Assembly: GCF_002968015.1 (NCBI RefSeq)
Contig: NZ_PUIP01000008.1
Span: 124,001-188,000 of the forward strand
DNA length: 64,000 nucleotides
Reading direction: 5' to 3'
Source: Massilia phosphatilytica
GTDB taxonomy: Bacteria > Pseudomonadota > Gammaproteobacteria > Burkholderiales > Burkholderiaceae_D
The notes under the pieces are model-generated. The model did not search any database. It was not told the DNA's origin and saw only the letters and a program-made list of their open reading frames with translations. Shown in pieces: positions 34,424-43,222 of the stretch; positions within the stretch are counted from its first letter, which is position 1, and each line of letters begins with the position of its first letter. The position numbers and the translations under genes were made by a program.

Positions 34424-36001
34424 TTACGCGGCTTCGACCGCCACCGGCATGCGGATCAGGTAGTCGAACGCGGATAGCGCCGCCTTCGCCCCGTCACCGG
34501 CCGCGATGACGATCTGCTTGAACGGCGTCGTCGTCGCATCGCCCGCGGCGAACACGCCCGGGATGTTGGTACGGCCGTGGGCGTCCACGACGATCTCGCC
34601 GAAGCGCGACAGTTCCACCGAGCCCTTCAGGAACTCGGTGTTCGGCACGAGGCCGATCTGGACGAACACGCCGGCCAGCGGAACGTGGTGCTCTTCGCCG
34701 CTGATGCGGTCCTTGAACTTGATGCCGTTGACCTTGCTGCCGTCGCCCGTGATTTCGGTCGTCTGCGCGTTCACGTGGATCGTCACGTTCGACAGGCTCT
34801 CGACCTTGTTGACGAGCACCGCGTCCGCCTTCAGCTGCGACGCGAATTCGATCAGGGTCACGTGCTCGACGATACCGGCCAGGTCGATCGCCGCTTCCAC
34901 GCCCGAATTGCCGCCGCCGATGACCGCCACGCGCTTGCCCTTGTACAGCGGGCCGTCGCAGTGCGGGCAGTAGTTCACGCCGGCGTTCTTGTATTCCTGC
35001 TCGCCCGGCACGTTCACGTTCCTCCAGCGCGCACCCGTCGACAGGATCACGGTGCTCGACTTCAGCGAGCCGCCGTTCGCGAACTGCACTTCGACCAGTT
35101 CGCCCGGCGCCGAGGGCGGGATGATCTTCGCCGCGGCCTGCTGCGTCATGATCTCCACGCCGTAGTGGCGCACTTGCGCTTCCAGCGCGGCCGCGAATTT
35201 CGGGCCGTCCGTTTCCAGCACGGAGATGTAGTTCTCGATCGACATCGTGTCGTTCACCTGGCCGCCGAAACGCTCCGTTGCGATGCCGGTGCGGATGCCT
35301 TTGCGGGCCGCGTACACGGCCGCTGCCGCACCCGACGGACCGCCGCCGACGATCAGCACGTCGTACGGATCCTTCGCGTTCAACTTGGCGGCGTCGCGGG
35401 CGCCGGCGCCCTTGTCCAGCTTGGCGACGATCTCTTCGATCATCATGCGGCCCGAGCCGAACAGTTCGCCGTTCAGGAACACCATCGGCACGGCCATCAC
35501 CTTGCGCGACTCGACTTCGGCCTGGAACGCGCCGCCTTCGATCACGGTCGTCTTCACGCGCGGGTTCAGGATCGCCATCAGAGACAGGGCCTGCACGACG
35601 TCCGGGCAGTTATGGCAGGTCAGCGACATGTACATCTCGAATTCGTAGTCGCCGTCCAGTGCCTTGATCGCATCGATCGTCTCGGCCTCGACCTTCGGCG
35701 GATGGCCGCCCGTCCACAGCAGCGCCAGCACGAGCGACGTGAATTCGTGGCCCAGCGGCAGGCCGGCAAAGCGCAGGTTCATGTCGGTGCCGGCGCGCTT
35801 CAGCGTGAACGACGGCTTGCGGGCGTCGTTGCCGTCCGTGCGCAGCGTGATCTTGTCGGCGCGCAGGCCCTGGATCGTTTGCAGCAGGTCGAGCGTCTGC
35901 TTCGACGTGTCGCTGTCGTCGAGCGAGCCGACGATCTCGAACGGTTGCTGGACGCGTTGCAGGTAGCCGGCGAGTTGATTTTTCAGTTCTTGTTCGAGCA
36001 T
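34424..36001 (-). CDS. ahpF: alkyl hydroperoxide reductase subunit F
   Basis: A flavoprotein disulfide reductase of 525 residues that reduces AhpC with NADH. The N-terminal tandem thioredoxin-like domain has Cys129 and Cys132 (SLTCHNCPD). The FAD domain begins [10 protein letters not shown], and the second redox pair is CPHC ([13 protein letters not shown]). The NAD-binding [13 protein letters not shown] and the C-terminal [12 protein letters not shown] are intact. It lies 228 bp after ahpC with a hairpin between them. Confidence 0.97.
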   Translation of the reverse strand: MLEQELKNQLAGYLQRVQQPFEIVGSLDDSDTSKQTLDLLQTIQGLRADKITLRTDGNDARKPSFTLKRAGTDMNLRFAGLPLGHEFTSLVLALLWTGGHPPKVEAETIDAIKALDGDYEFEMYMSLTCHNCPDVVQALSLMAILNPRVKTTVIEGGAFQAEVESRKVMAVPMVFLNGELFGSGRMMIEEIVAKLDKGAGARDAAKLNAKDPYDVLIVGGGPSGAAAAVYAARKGIRTGIATERFGGQVNDTMSIENYISVLETDGPKFAAALEAQVRHYGVEIMTQQAAAKIIPPSAPGELVEVQFANGGSLKSSTVILSTGARWRNVNVPGEQEYKNAGVNYCPHCDGPLYKGKRVAVIGGGNSGVEAAIDLAGIVEHVTLIEFASQLKADAVLVNKVESLSNVTIHVNAQTTEITGDGSKVNGIKFKDRISGEEHHVPLAGVFVQIGLVPNTEFLKGSVELSRFGEIVVDAHGRTNIPGVFAAGDATTTPFKQIVIAAGDGAKAALSAFDYLIRMPVAVEAA

Positions 36002-36163
36002 GATCGTATCCTTTCGTTTCCTTCAGTCGTGTTCAGGCCGATGCGGCCACATGCGGGCGCATCCATCCAATCTAAATAGTGAATCTGGAAGGCAGATCGA
36101 CTAGCGAGATCGCCTGTCTTGCTTGTGCGGGCCCGTGCCAGCTGGGCTCGTGGGGAGGGGGTG

Positions 36164-36192
36164 GGCACGAACCGCCCCTCGCGGTTCGTGCC
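36164..36192. promoter_or_regulatory. 12-bp perfect hairpin between ahpC and ahpF
   Basis: GGCACGAACCGC (36164-36175) pairs perfectly with GCGGTTCGTGCC (36181-36192) around a 5-nt loop. It has no T-run, so it is more likely an mRNA stabiliser or partial attenuator than a terminator. It could make ahpC message more abundant than ahpF. Confidence 0.55.
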
Positions 36193-36229
36193 GGTACTAC
36201 GGTGCTACAGGTGCTTCAGATCGCAGGAC

Positions 36230-36793
36230 TTAGATCTTGCCGACCAGGTCCAGCGACGGCTTCAGCGTTTCGGCGCCTTCGGTCCACTTGGCCGGGCAGA
36301 CTTCGCCCGGGTGCGATGCGACGTACTGGGCAGCCTTCACTTTGCGCATCAGTTCCGACGCGTCGCGGCCGATGCCGTTGTCGTGCACTTCCATGACCTT
36401 GATCTGGCCTTCCGGATTGATCACGAACGTGCCGCGCAGGGCCAGGCCTTCTTCTTCGATCATGACTTCGAAGTTACGCGACAGGAGGCCGGTCGGGTCG
36501 CCGATCAGCGGGTAGTTGACCTTCTTGATCGCGTCCGACGTGTCGTGCCATGCCTTGTGGGCGAAGTGGGTGTCGGTCGACACGCCGTAGACTTTGACGC
36601 CCATCTTGTCGAATTCCGGCTGGAAAGCAGCCAGGTCTTCCAGTTCGGTCGGGCAGACGAAGGTGAAGTCCGCCGGGTAGAACATCAGGACCGACCACGT
36701 GCCTTTGAAATCGGCTTCGGTCAGGTCGATGAACTTGCCTGCGTGGTAAGCGGTTGCTTTGAACGGCTTGATTTCGGTGTTGATGATGGACAT
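36230..36793 (-). CDS. ahpC: alkyl hydroperoxide reductase subunit C (peroxiredoxin)
   Basis: A typical two-Cys peroxiredoxin of 187 residues that reduces H2O2 and organic peroxides, regenerated by AhpF. The peroxidatic Cys47 lies in [10 protein letters not shown] and the resolving Cys in GEVCPAKW near residue 166. The GGLG-like and C-terminal YF-type segments linked to overoxidation sensitivity are not obvious. GAGGAG lies a few bases upstream of the start. Expression under OxyR is usual; a matching dyad lies upstream at 36910. Confidence 0.98.
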   Translation of the reverse strand: MSIINTEIKPFKATAYHAGKFIDLTEADFKGTWSVLMFYPADFTFVCPTELEDLAAFQPEFDKMGVKVYGVSTDTHFAHKAWHDTSDAIKKVNYPLIGDPTGLLSRNFEVMIEEEGLALRGTFVINPEGQIKVMEVHDNGIGRDASELMRKVKAAQYVASHPGEVCPAKWTEGAETLKPSLDLVGKI

Positions 36794-36909
36794 TCAGGTA
36801 CTCCTCTTTCGGGGTTAAAAAAAGCTTAGGTGTGAACTATACCCTGCCACGGGTATCATGTGAAATTGATTGAACAGATTCTATCAATTGATTTTAACTA
36901 TCATGCCGC

Positions 36910-36926
36910 GATAGCCTGTTCCTATC
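36910..36926. promoter_or_regulatory. candidate OxyR half-site upstream of ahpC
   Basis: GATAG-N7-CTATC forms a perfect 5-bp dyad about 120 bp before the ahpC start. It fits the ATAG-N7-CTAT core of the OxyR consensus. The second half-site expected seven bases away is poorly conserved. Confidence 0.4.
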
Positions 36927-36947
36927 GGGAACATTGCACTCAAAAGA

Positions 36948-38165
36948 TCAGGCCGGCGTGGGCGCCGCCTGCAGTGCCGTCTCCATGCACGGCAGGATGA
37001 GGCTGAACGTCGCGCCCTGCCCCGGCGTGCTCTCGACCGTCAACTGGCCGCCGTGGGATGCCGCCAGCTGGCGCGAGATGTACAGGCCGAGGCCCAGGCC
37101 CTTCGGCTCGCCGCTCTTGGCGCCGCGCTCGTACGGTTCGAAAATGCGGTCGATGAAGTCGGGCGCGATGCCCTTGCCATGGTCGCGCACGGCGATGCGG
37201 ACGTTGCAGCCTTCAGCATGGACACTCACCTCGACCGCCCCGCCGCCGCCGTAGCGCAACGCATTGGTCAGCAGGTTGACGACGACCTGCTCGATGCGGA
37301 ACTCGTCCCAGAACCCTTCGACGGCGGGATGCGGCGCCAGCACGACATTGGCGCCGGCCGCCGCGGCCTGCAGCGACAAATCGTTCACCACGCGTTCCAG
37401 CAAGGCCATCAGTTCGACCTTGGCCGGGCGGATCGACAGCGTCCCGCTCTTCATGCGCGATACGTCCAGCATGTCGTCGATCAGGCGGATCATCGCCTTG
37501 ATCTGGCGCTCGTCACGCTTGATCATGCTGTTCATCTGCTCCGGATTGAACGCCGGCAAATTGCCCCGCTTCAGTTGTAGGCTGCGCATCTGGGTTTCCA
37601 GGAACAGCGTGTTGAGTGGCGTGCGCAGTTCGTGGGCGACGAGGGACATGAATTCGTCGCGCATGCGCAGCGAGCGCTGCAGCTCGGCCTGTGTCGCATT
37701 CAGCTCGCCCAGCAACACTTCCTGCTCGCGCCGCGCCGCTTCCAGCGCTTCCATCTGGCGCTGCATCTCGCGCCGCTGCTGGTCCAGGGTGACGAACACC
37801 TGCACCTTGCTGCGCACGGCGTCCGGGTCCAGCGGCTTGTAGAGAAAATCGACGGCGCCCGTCTCGTAGCCCTTGAAAGCATAGTTCAGCTCGCGGCCGG
37901 CGGCGGACACGAACACGATCGGGATGTTGCGGGTGCGCGAGGTGGAGCGCATCAGCTCGGCGAGTTCGAAGCCGTCCATGCCGGGCATCTGCACATCGAG
38001 GATGGCCAGCGCGAAATCGTGTTCGAGCATCAGGGACAGGGCTTCCTCGCCGGACTGGGCCTGGAACACGAGGCGCTGCTCGTCGCGGATCAGCGCGTCG
38101 AGGGCGCGCAGGTTTTCCGGCAGGTCGTCGACGATCAGCAGTTTGCTAGGGTCGTGTGCGCTCAT
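36948..38165 (-). CDS. hybrid receiver-histidine kinase
   Basis: A soluble 405-residue protein. An N-terminal receiver has phosphoacceptor Asp57 (LAILDVQMPGMDG) and Lys in LYKPLD. A coiled coil of about 40 residues follows, then HisKA with His178 (SLVAHELRTPLN) and a HATPase domain (NLLTNALRYG, DHGKGI, GLGLGLYIS). There is no transmembrane segment or sensor domain, so input comes through receiver phosphorylation. It is the last gene of a four-gene signalling operon and overlaps the CheB-like gene by 4 bp. Confidence 0.93.
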   Translation of the reverse strand: MSAHDPSKLLIVDDLPENLRALDALIRDEQRLVFQAQSGEEALSLMLEHDFALAILDVQMPGMDGFELAELMRSTSRTRNIPIVFVSAAGRELNYAFKGYETGAVDFLYKPLDPDAVRSKVQVFVTLDQQRREMQRQMEALEAARREQEVLLGELNATQAELQRSLRMRDEFMSLVAHELRTPLNTLFLETQMRSLQLKRGNLPAFNPEQMNSMIKRDERQIKAMIRLIDDMLDVSRMKSGTLSIRPAKVELMALLERVVNDLSLQAAAAGANVVLAPHPAVEGFWDEFRIEQVVVNLLTNALRYGGGGAVEVSVHAEGCNVRIAVRDHGKGIAPDFIDRIFEPYERGAKSGEPKGLGLGLYISRQLAASHGGQLTVESTPGQGATFSLILPCMETALQAAPTPA

Positions 38166-38794
38166 GGTTCATTCATCTCCAACATGGGCAACAAGGCGTG
38201 GATGCGCGCCAGAGGCAGAATCAGATTCGGTTTGCAGCGGTTGATGGCGCTCACGGGCATCGTGGGAACCTGGGCGTCGGCGGGATCCTGCACGACGGTG
38301 AAGCCCCCGCGGGCGCGGATGCGGGCCATGCCGTCGGCACCGTCGTGGTTCGCCCCCGTGAGCAGGATGCCCGCCAGGCCGGGACCGTAGGCGTCCGCGC
38401 TCGATTCCATCAGCACGTCGATCGCGGGCCGCGCGAAGTGCACGGGCGGCTCGCAGCTGATCGAGAACGTGCGGTCGCGTTCGACGGACAGGTGGTAGCC
38501 CGGTCCGGCGAAGTACACGGTGCCGGGCGCGATCTCTTCCTTGTCCGCCGCTTCCTTCACGGGCACGGGCAGGCGTTCGTCGAACAGGTCCGCCAAGCGG
38601 CTTTCGCGGTCGCCCGGCATGTGCAGGATGCAGAACACGGGCAAGGTATAGCCGGCCGGGATCGCGGGCAGCAGCGTGACGAGCGCATCCACGCCGCCGG
38701 CCGAGCCGCCGATCACGACGGCCTCGAAGCGCCGCCCGCGCAACGCGGCACGCAGCGCGCCTCCCTGCGGACCGGGATCGAAGCCGGGACTCAT
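38162..38794 (-). CDS. stand-alone CheB-type methylesterase domain
   Basis: A 210-residue CheB catalytic domain without the regulatory receiver. The active-site Ser31 is in VIGGSAGGVDAL, and the Asp is in LLTGANHDGADGMARI. A His candidate is in CILHMPGDRES. Start 38794 follows from the ATGA overlap with cheR; the longer frame extends into cheR. Its target is probably not a classical chemoreceptor, because none is encoded nearby. Confidence 0.88.
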   Translation of the reverse strand: MSPGFDPGPQGGALRAALRGRRFEAVVIGGSAGGVDALVTLLPAIPAGYTLPVFCILHMPGDRESRLADLFDERLPVPVKEAADKEEIAPGTVYFAGPGYHLSVERDRTFSISCEPPVHFARPAIDVLMESSADAYGPGLAGILLTGANHDGADGMARIRARGGFTVVQDPADAQVPTMPVSAINRCKPNLILPLARIHALLPMLEMNEP

Positions 38795-39630
38795 GGCGCC
38801 ACCTTGCGGAACACCCGCTCCCGCTTCGCGAGCGGTTCGAATTGCTGGGCATGGGTCGAAAAGTCGATGCTTTCCTTGCTGCCGAGGCCGAGGAAGCCGC
38901 GGTGGCACAGCGATTCGTGGAACAGGCCCAGCACCCGGTTCTGCAGGCGCCGGTTAAAGTAGATCATCACGTTGCGGCAGCTGATGAAATGCGTCTCGGC
39001 GAACACGCTGTCCGTGGCCAGGCTGTGGTCCGCGAACGTGACGTTCTCGACGAGCGCGCGGTCGAACAGCGCCCCGCCATACGCGGCCGTGTAGTAATCG
39101 GAAAACGCGCGCGTGCCGCCCGCCTTCTGGTAATTCTCCGTGTACAAGCGCATCTTATCCAGCGGCATCACGCCGCGCCGTGCCGCTTCCAGCGACTCGG
39201 GATTGATGTCGGTCGCGTACATCTGCGTGCGCTCCAGCAGGCCCTCCTCGTGCAGCAGGATCGCGAGCGAATACACCTCTTCGCCCGTGCTGCAGCCGGC
39301 CACCCACACGTTCAGCGACGGGTACGTCTTCAGGAACGGTACGATGAGCCGGCGTACAGCCAGATAATAATCCGGGTCGCGGAACATTTCCGTGACCGGG
39401 ATGGTCAAAAACTGCAACAGCTGCGCGAACGCGGCAGGGTCGTGCATGACGCGCGCCTGCAAAGCCGAGATCGTTTCGCATTCCATCGCGCGCAGCGCGG
39501 CGACCACGCGGCGCTTTTGCGACGCGCCGGTGTAGTCGCGGAAGTCGTAGTTGTACTTGAGGTAGACAGCCTCGATCAGCATCCGCAACTCGATGTCGTC
39601 GCTCGGCAGGCTGTGCGTCGTCTTTTTCAA
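38791..39630 (-). CDS. CheR-type protein methyltransferase (TTG start)
   Basis: A 279-residue SAM-dependent methyltransferase. The N-terminal helical CheR domain (DIELRMLIEAVYLKYNYDFRDYTGASQKRRV) precedes the SAM domain with VAGCSTGEEVYSLAILL, YATDINPESLEAAR and ISCRNVMIYFN. There is no ATG near the domain start. TTG at 39630, overlapping the kinase stop (ATTTGA), has GGAG seven bases upstream and gives the expected N-terminus. The longer ATG frame at 39729 would run through the kinase coding sequence. Confidence 0.88.
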   Translation of the reverse strand: MKKTTHSLPSDDIELRMLIEAVYLKYNYDFRDYTGASQKRRVVAALRAMECETISALQARVMHDPAAFAQLLQFLTIPVTEMFRDPDYYLAVRRLIVPFLKTYPSLNVWVAGCSTGEEVYSLAILLHEEGLLERTQMYATDINPESLEAARRGVMPLDKMRLYTENYQKAGGTRAFSDYYTAAYGGALFDRALVENVTFADHSLATDSVFAETHFISCRNVMIYFNRRLQNRVLGLFHESLCHRGFLGLGSKESIDFSTHAQQFEPLAKRERVFRKVAP

Positions 39631-42600
39631 ATGCGCTCCAACGTCGGCATCCACACGCGCAGCAGCGAGTACAGCCGGGTCAGGTCGATCGGCTTGGCGA
39701 GATAGTCGTTGGCGCCGGCGGCCAGGCATTGTTCCTGGTCGTCCTTCATCGCCTTCGCCGTGATCGCGATGATGGGCAGGCGCGCGAAGCGCTTGTCCTG
39801 GCGGATGCGGCGCGTCGCTTCCAGCCCGTCCATGCCCGGCATCATCACGTCCATCAGGACCAGGTCGATCGCTTCATTCTCATCGAGCTTGGCAATGGCT
39901 TCATAACCATTGCGGCCCACCTCCACCTTCGCGCCGCGTTGTTCCAGGGCACTGGTCAGCGCGAACACATTGCGCACGTCATCGTCCACGAGCAGGATCG
40001 TGCGCCCTTCGAAGACGCGGTCGCGTCCGCGCACCGTCTTGAGCATCGACTGGCGTTCCGACGACAATTCCGATTCCACCTTGTGCAGGAACAGCGTGAC
40101 CTCGTCCAGCAGGCGCTCTGGCGAGCGCGCACCCTTGATGATAATCGAGCGCGAATATTTCAGCAGTTCCGCTTCCTCGTCGCGCGTCAGGTTGCGTCCC
40201 GTGTACACGATGACGGGCGGGAACGAGCACAGTTCTTCCAGAGACATACGCTTGAGCAACTCATTACCCTGCATGTCGGGCAGCTTCAAGTCGATGATCA
40301 TGCAATCGAAAATCTGCGTGCGCAACAAGTCCAGTGCTTCCGTGCCGGACCCGACGGCCGCGATCTCGACGTCGGTATCGGAAATCAATTTGACGACGCT
40401 GTCGCGCTGGCGCTCGTCGTCTTCCACGAGCAGCACGCGTTTCATTTCCTGCGACGACTTTTCCTTCAGCTTGCGGAACACGTCTTCCAGCTGTTCGCGC
40501 GACGTCGGCTTCAGCGCGTAGCCGATGGCGCCCAGGTGCAGCGCTTCGCCGCCGTTGTCCTGGCTGGAGACGACGTGGACGGGGATGTGGCGCGTGGTCG
40601 GGTTGTCCTTCAGCTGTTGCAGCACGGACAGGCCCGAGCGGTCCGGCAGGCGGATGTCGAGGAGGATCGCGTCCGGGCTGTCGTTCACCGCCAGTTCCAG
40701 GCCTTCCTGCGCCGTCAGCGCGACGAGGCAGCGGAATTCCATGTCGTGCGCGAGGCCGTACAGGATGCGCGCGAATTCCGGCTCGTCCTCGACCACGAGC
40801 ACCGTGCGCACGCCGGCGGCAGGTTGCGTCCGGTCGTCGGCGAACGATGGCTGCGTCTCATGCGGCGCTTCGACCGGCGCGGGCTGGGCTGCAGGCGCAG
40901 CGTCGGGCGCGGGCGCGCGCACCGGCGGCTGGGCCGGCGGCAGCACGGGCGGCGTCGCGGCGACGGTGCCGTTGCGCGGCAGGCTCAGGACGAACGTGCT
41001 GCCCTCGCCGGGCGCGCTCGTCAGCGTCAAGGTGCCGCCCAGCAAGGCGGTGAGATCGCGCGAGATGGACAGGCCCAGGCCCGTGCCGCCGTACTTGCGC
41101 GCGGTGGAGCCGTCGGCCTGGTGGAAGGCATCGAAGATTTTATCCTGCTGCTCGGGCGCGATGCCGATGCCGGAATCCTGCACGGTGAACTGGATCCAGC
41201 CATCCGTGTTGGCGCTGACGGTCAGGTTCACCTTGCCGCTGTCCGTGAACTTGACGGCGTTCGACAACAAATTCTTGAGGATCTGCTCCAGACGCTGGCG
41301 GTCCGTGTGGATGCTGATGGGTACGTTCGGCTCGACCGTCAGGCTGAAGTCCAGTTTCTTCTGGCGCGCCAGCGGTTCGAACACGCGGGCCAGGCCCTCG
41401 ATGACGCGGCGTAGCGGCAAGTCTTCCGGCACGAGCTCCAGCTTGCCGGCCTCGACCTTGGAAATGTCGAGGATATCGTTGATCAGGTTCAGCAGGTCAT
41501 TGCCGGCCGAATAAATCGTCTGGGCAAACCGGACCTGCTCCTCGTTCAGGTTACCGCCTGCATTGTCGGCCAGCAGCTTGGCGAGGATCAGCGACGAGTT
41601 CAACGGCGTACGAAGTTCATGCGACATGTTCGCCAGGAACTCGGACTTGTAGCGGCTCGCGCGCTCCAGTTCCAGCGCCCGCTCGCGCAATTGTTCCTGG
41701 GCCTGAACGAGCGCGCTGTTCTTGTTGTCGAGGTTGGCGGCCTGCTCGGCCAGCTGTTCGTTCGTCTGCTCCAGTTCGGCCTGCTGGTTTTCCAGCGCGG
41801 ACTGCGACTCTTCCAGCGCACGCGACTGTTCTTCCAGTTCCTCGTTCGCCGTGCGCAGCTCTTCCTGCTGCACCTGGAGTTCCTCGTTCAGGGCCTGCTG
41901 CTCTTCCAGCGCGGCCTGCAGGCGCTGGCGGTGCAGCACGTTCGCGACGGCGGCGCCGACCGAGGCAGCGATGGTCTCCATGAACTGGACGTCGCGCTCG
42001 CGCACGCGGTGCAGGAAGCCGATCTCGATGACGCCCTTGATCTTGCCGAAGTTCGACACGGGCGCGATCAGGAGTTCGCGCGGGGCCGTCTCGCCCAGCG
42101 CCGAGCCGACCTTGATGTAGTCCGGCGGCAGTTCGCGCAGGGTGACGATGCGGTTCTGTTCGGCGGCCTGCGCGGCCAGCGACTCGTTCGGCTGCACGAT
42201 GCGGGCCCGGTCCGTGTCAGCATGCGCAAATCCGTAGGCGCCGATGCGGGTCAACGTCCCGTCCTCGGCGCGCACGTACATCGCGGCCACGACGCCGTTC
42301 AGGTAGTGCGCCACGTAGTTCAGCACGGCGTCGGCCAGCGCTTCCAGGCTGATGATGCCCGTCGTCTTCGCAATCAGTTCCGTCTGTCCCGAGCGCAGCC
42401 ACGCCTGTTGCATCAACTGGGTATTGTGCTCTTCCTCGTGCTGCAGGATATCGCCGTACGCCTTCGACAACCCCTTCAGGTCGCGCCGGCCGAACAGCGC
42501 GAGCAGGCCGGCGACGATCAGGCTGAACGCGAGGAAGGCGGCGACGGACCACGCGATCACGGCGCGCGACGTGGCGTTCCGCTCCTGCAGGATGCGCTGT

Positions 42601-43112
42601 TCTTCCATGATGAAATCGAGGAACTCGCGCCGCACCTGGTCGGTCAGCACCTTGCCGCGGCCGGCCTTGATGTTCTGGACGATCTCGACGAAGTCGCTCT
42701 TCTTGCCGCGCAGGCCGATCATCTCTTCGGCGAACGCCTGCCACTGGCCCTGCGCCGCGCGCACCCGTTCGAGCCGGTCGATCTGCGTCGGATTGTCACC
42801 GACGAGCCGGACCAGGTTCTTGAGCTCGGCATCCATGCGCGGCTTGGCCGCCAGGTACGGCGCCAGGAAATCATCATCGCCGGACAGGACGTAGCCGCGC
42901 ATGCCGGCCTCCATGTCGGACGACAGGCGGCTGACCTCGTTCGCGCGGCCGATCACGTGCTCGGAATGCTCGACCCAGCTCAGGACGTTGATGAGGTAGG
43001 CGATGATGCCGACGAAGACGAGCGCGCTGAGCACGCCCATGCCCAGCGGCATGGCGACGTTGCGCGACAGGATGCGGCGGAATTGGTCACTATCGATACT
43101 CGAACCGGCCAT
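39627..43112 (-). CDS. CHASE3-GAF hybrid histidine kinase with three receivers
   Basis: A 1161-residue membrane sensor. A first helix near residues 25-45 (GVLSALVFVGIIAYLINVL) is followed by a periplasmic CHASE3-type domain with SRLSSDMEAGMRGYVLSGD. A second helix lies near 190-210. Then come a GAF domain (about 240-385), a long Glu/Gln coiled coil, HisKA (FLANMSHELRTPLNSS) and HATPase (DSGIGIAPEQQ, GGTGLGLSIS). Three C-terminal receivers carry LLDIRLPDRSG, IIDLKLPDMQG and LMDVMMPGMDG. It heads the operon with CheR, CheB and the REC-kinase. Confidence 0.93.
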   Translation of the reverse strand: MAGSSIDSDQFRRILSRNVAMPLGMGVLSALVFVGIIAYLINVLSWVEHSEHVIGRANEVSRLSSDMEAGMRGYVLSGDDDFLAPYLAAKPRMDAELKNLVRLVGDNPTQIDRLERVRAAQGQWQAFAEEMIGLRGKKSDFVEIVQNIKAGRGKVLTDQVRREFLDFIMEEQRILQERNATSRAVIAWSVAAFLAFSLIVAGLLALFGRRDLKGLSKAYGDILQHEEEHNTQLMQQAWLRSGQTELIAKTTGIISLEALADAVLNYVAHYLNGVVAAMYVRAEDGTLTRIGAYGFAHADTDRARIVQPNESLAAQAAEQNRIVTLRELPPDYIKVGSALGETAPRELLIAPVSNFGKIKGVIEIGFLHRVRERDVQFMETIAASVGAAVANVLHRQRLQAALEEQQALNEELQVQQEELRTANEELEEQSRALEESQSALENQQAELEQTNEQLAEQAANLDNKNSALVQAQEQLRERALELERASRYKSEFLANMSHELRTPLNSSLILAKLLADNAGGNLNEEQVRFAQTIYSAGNDLLNLINDILDISKVEAGKLELVPEDLPLRRVIEGLARVFEPLARQKKLDFSLTVEPNVPISIHTDRQRLEQILKNLLSNAVKFTDSGKVNLTVSANTDGWIQFTVQDSGIGIAPEQQDKIFDAFHQADGSTARKYGGTGLGLSISRDLTALLGGTLTLTSAPGEGSTFVLSLPRNGTVAATPPVLPPAQPPVRAPAPDAAPAAQPAPVEAPHETQPSFADDRTQPAAGVRTVLVVEDEPEFARILYGLAHDMEFRCLVALTAQEGLELAVNDSPDAILLDIRLPDRSGLSVLQQLKDNPTTRHIPVHVVSSQDNGGEALHLGAIGYALKPTSREQLEDVFRKLKEKSSQEMKRVLLVEDDERQRDSVVKLISDTDVEIAAVGSGTEALDLLRTQIFDCMIIDLKLPDMQGNELLKRMSLEELCSFPPVIVYTGRNLTRDEEAELLKYSRSIIIKGARSPERLLDEVTLFLHKVESELSSERQSMLKTVRGRDRVFEGRTILLVDDDVRNVFALTSALEQRGAKVEVGRNGYEAIAKLDENEAIDLVLMDVMMPGMDGLEATRRIRQDKRFARLPIIAITAKAMKDDQEQCLAAGANDYLAKPIDLTRLYSLLRVWMPTLERI

Positions 43113-43222
43113 GCTGTGTCGTTACTCTTATGAAAAAAATATCCCAAGTGTAACGCAAGCAAAGAAACCGGCGCGCTCGCTTGAAGGTGACATTTTGTCA
43201 ACTCGACGGCGTTGCGACGTAT

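Noticed and set aside
38794..38908. Longer CheB frame starting at 38908
   Set aside because: It would extend 114 bp into cheR; the ATGA overlap start at 38794 fits the operon's pattern.
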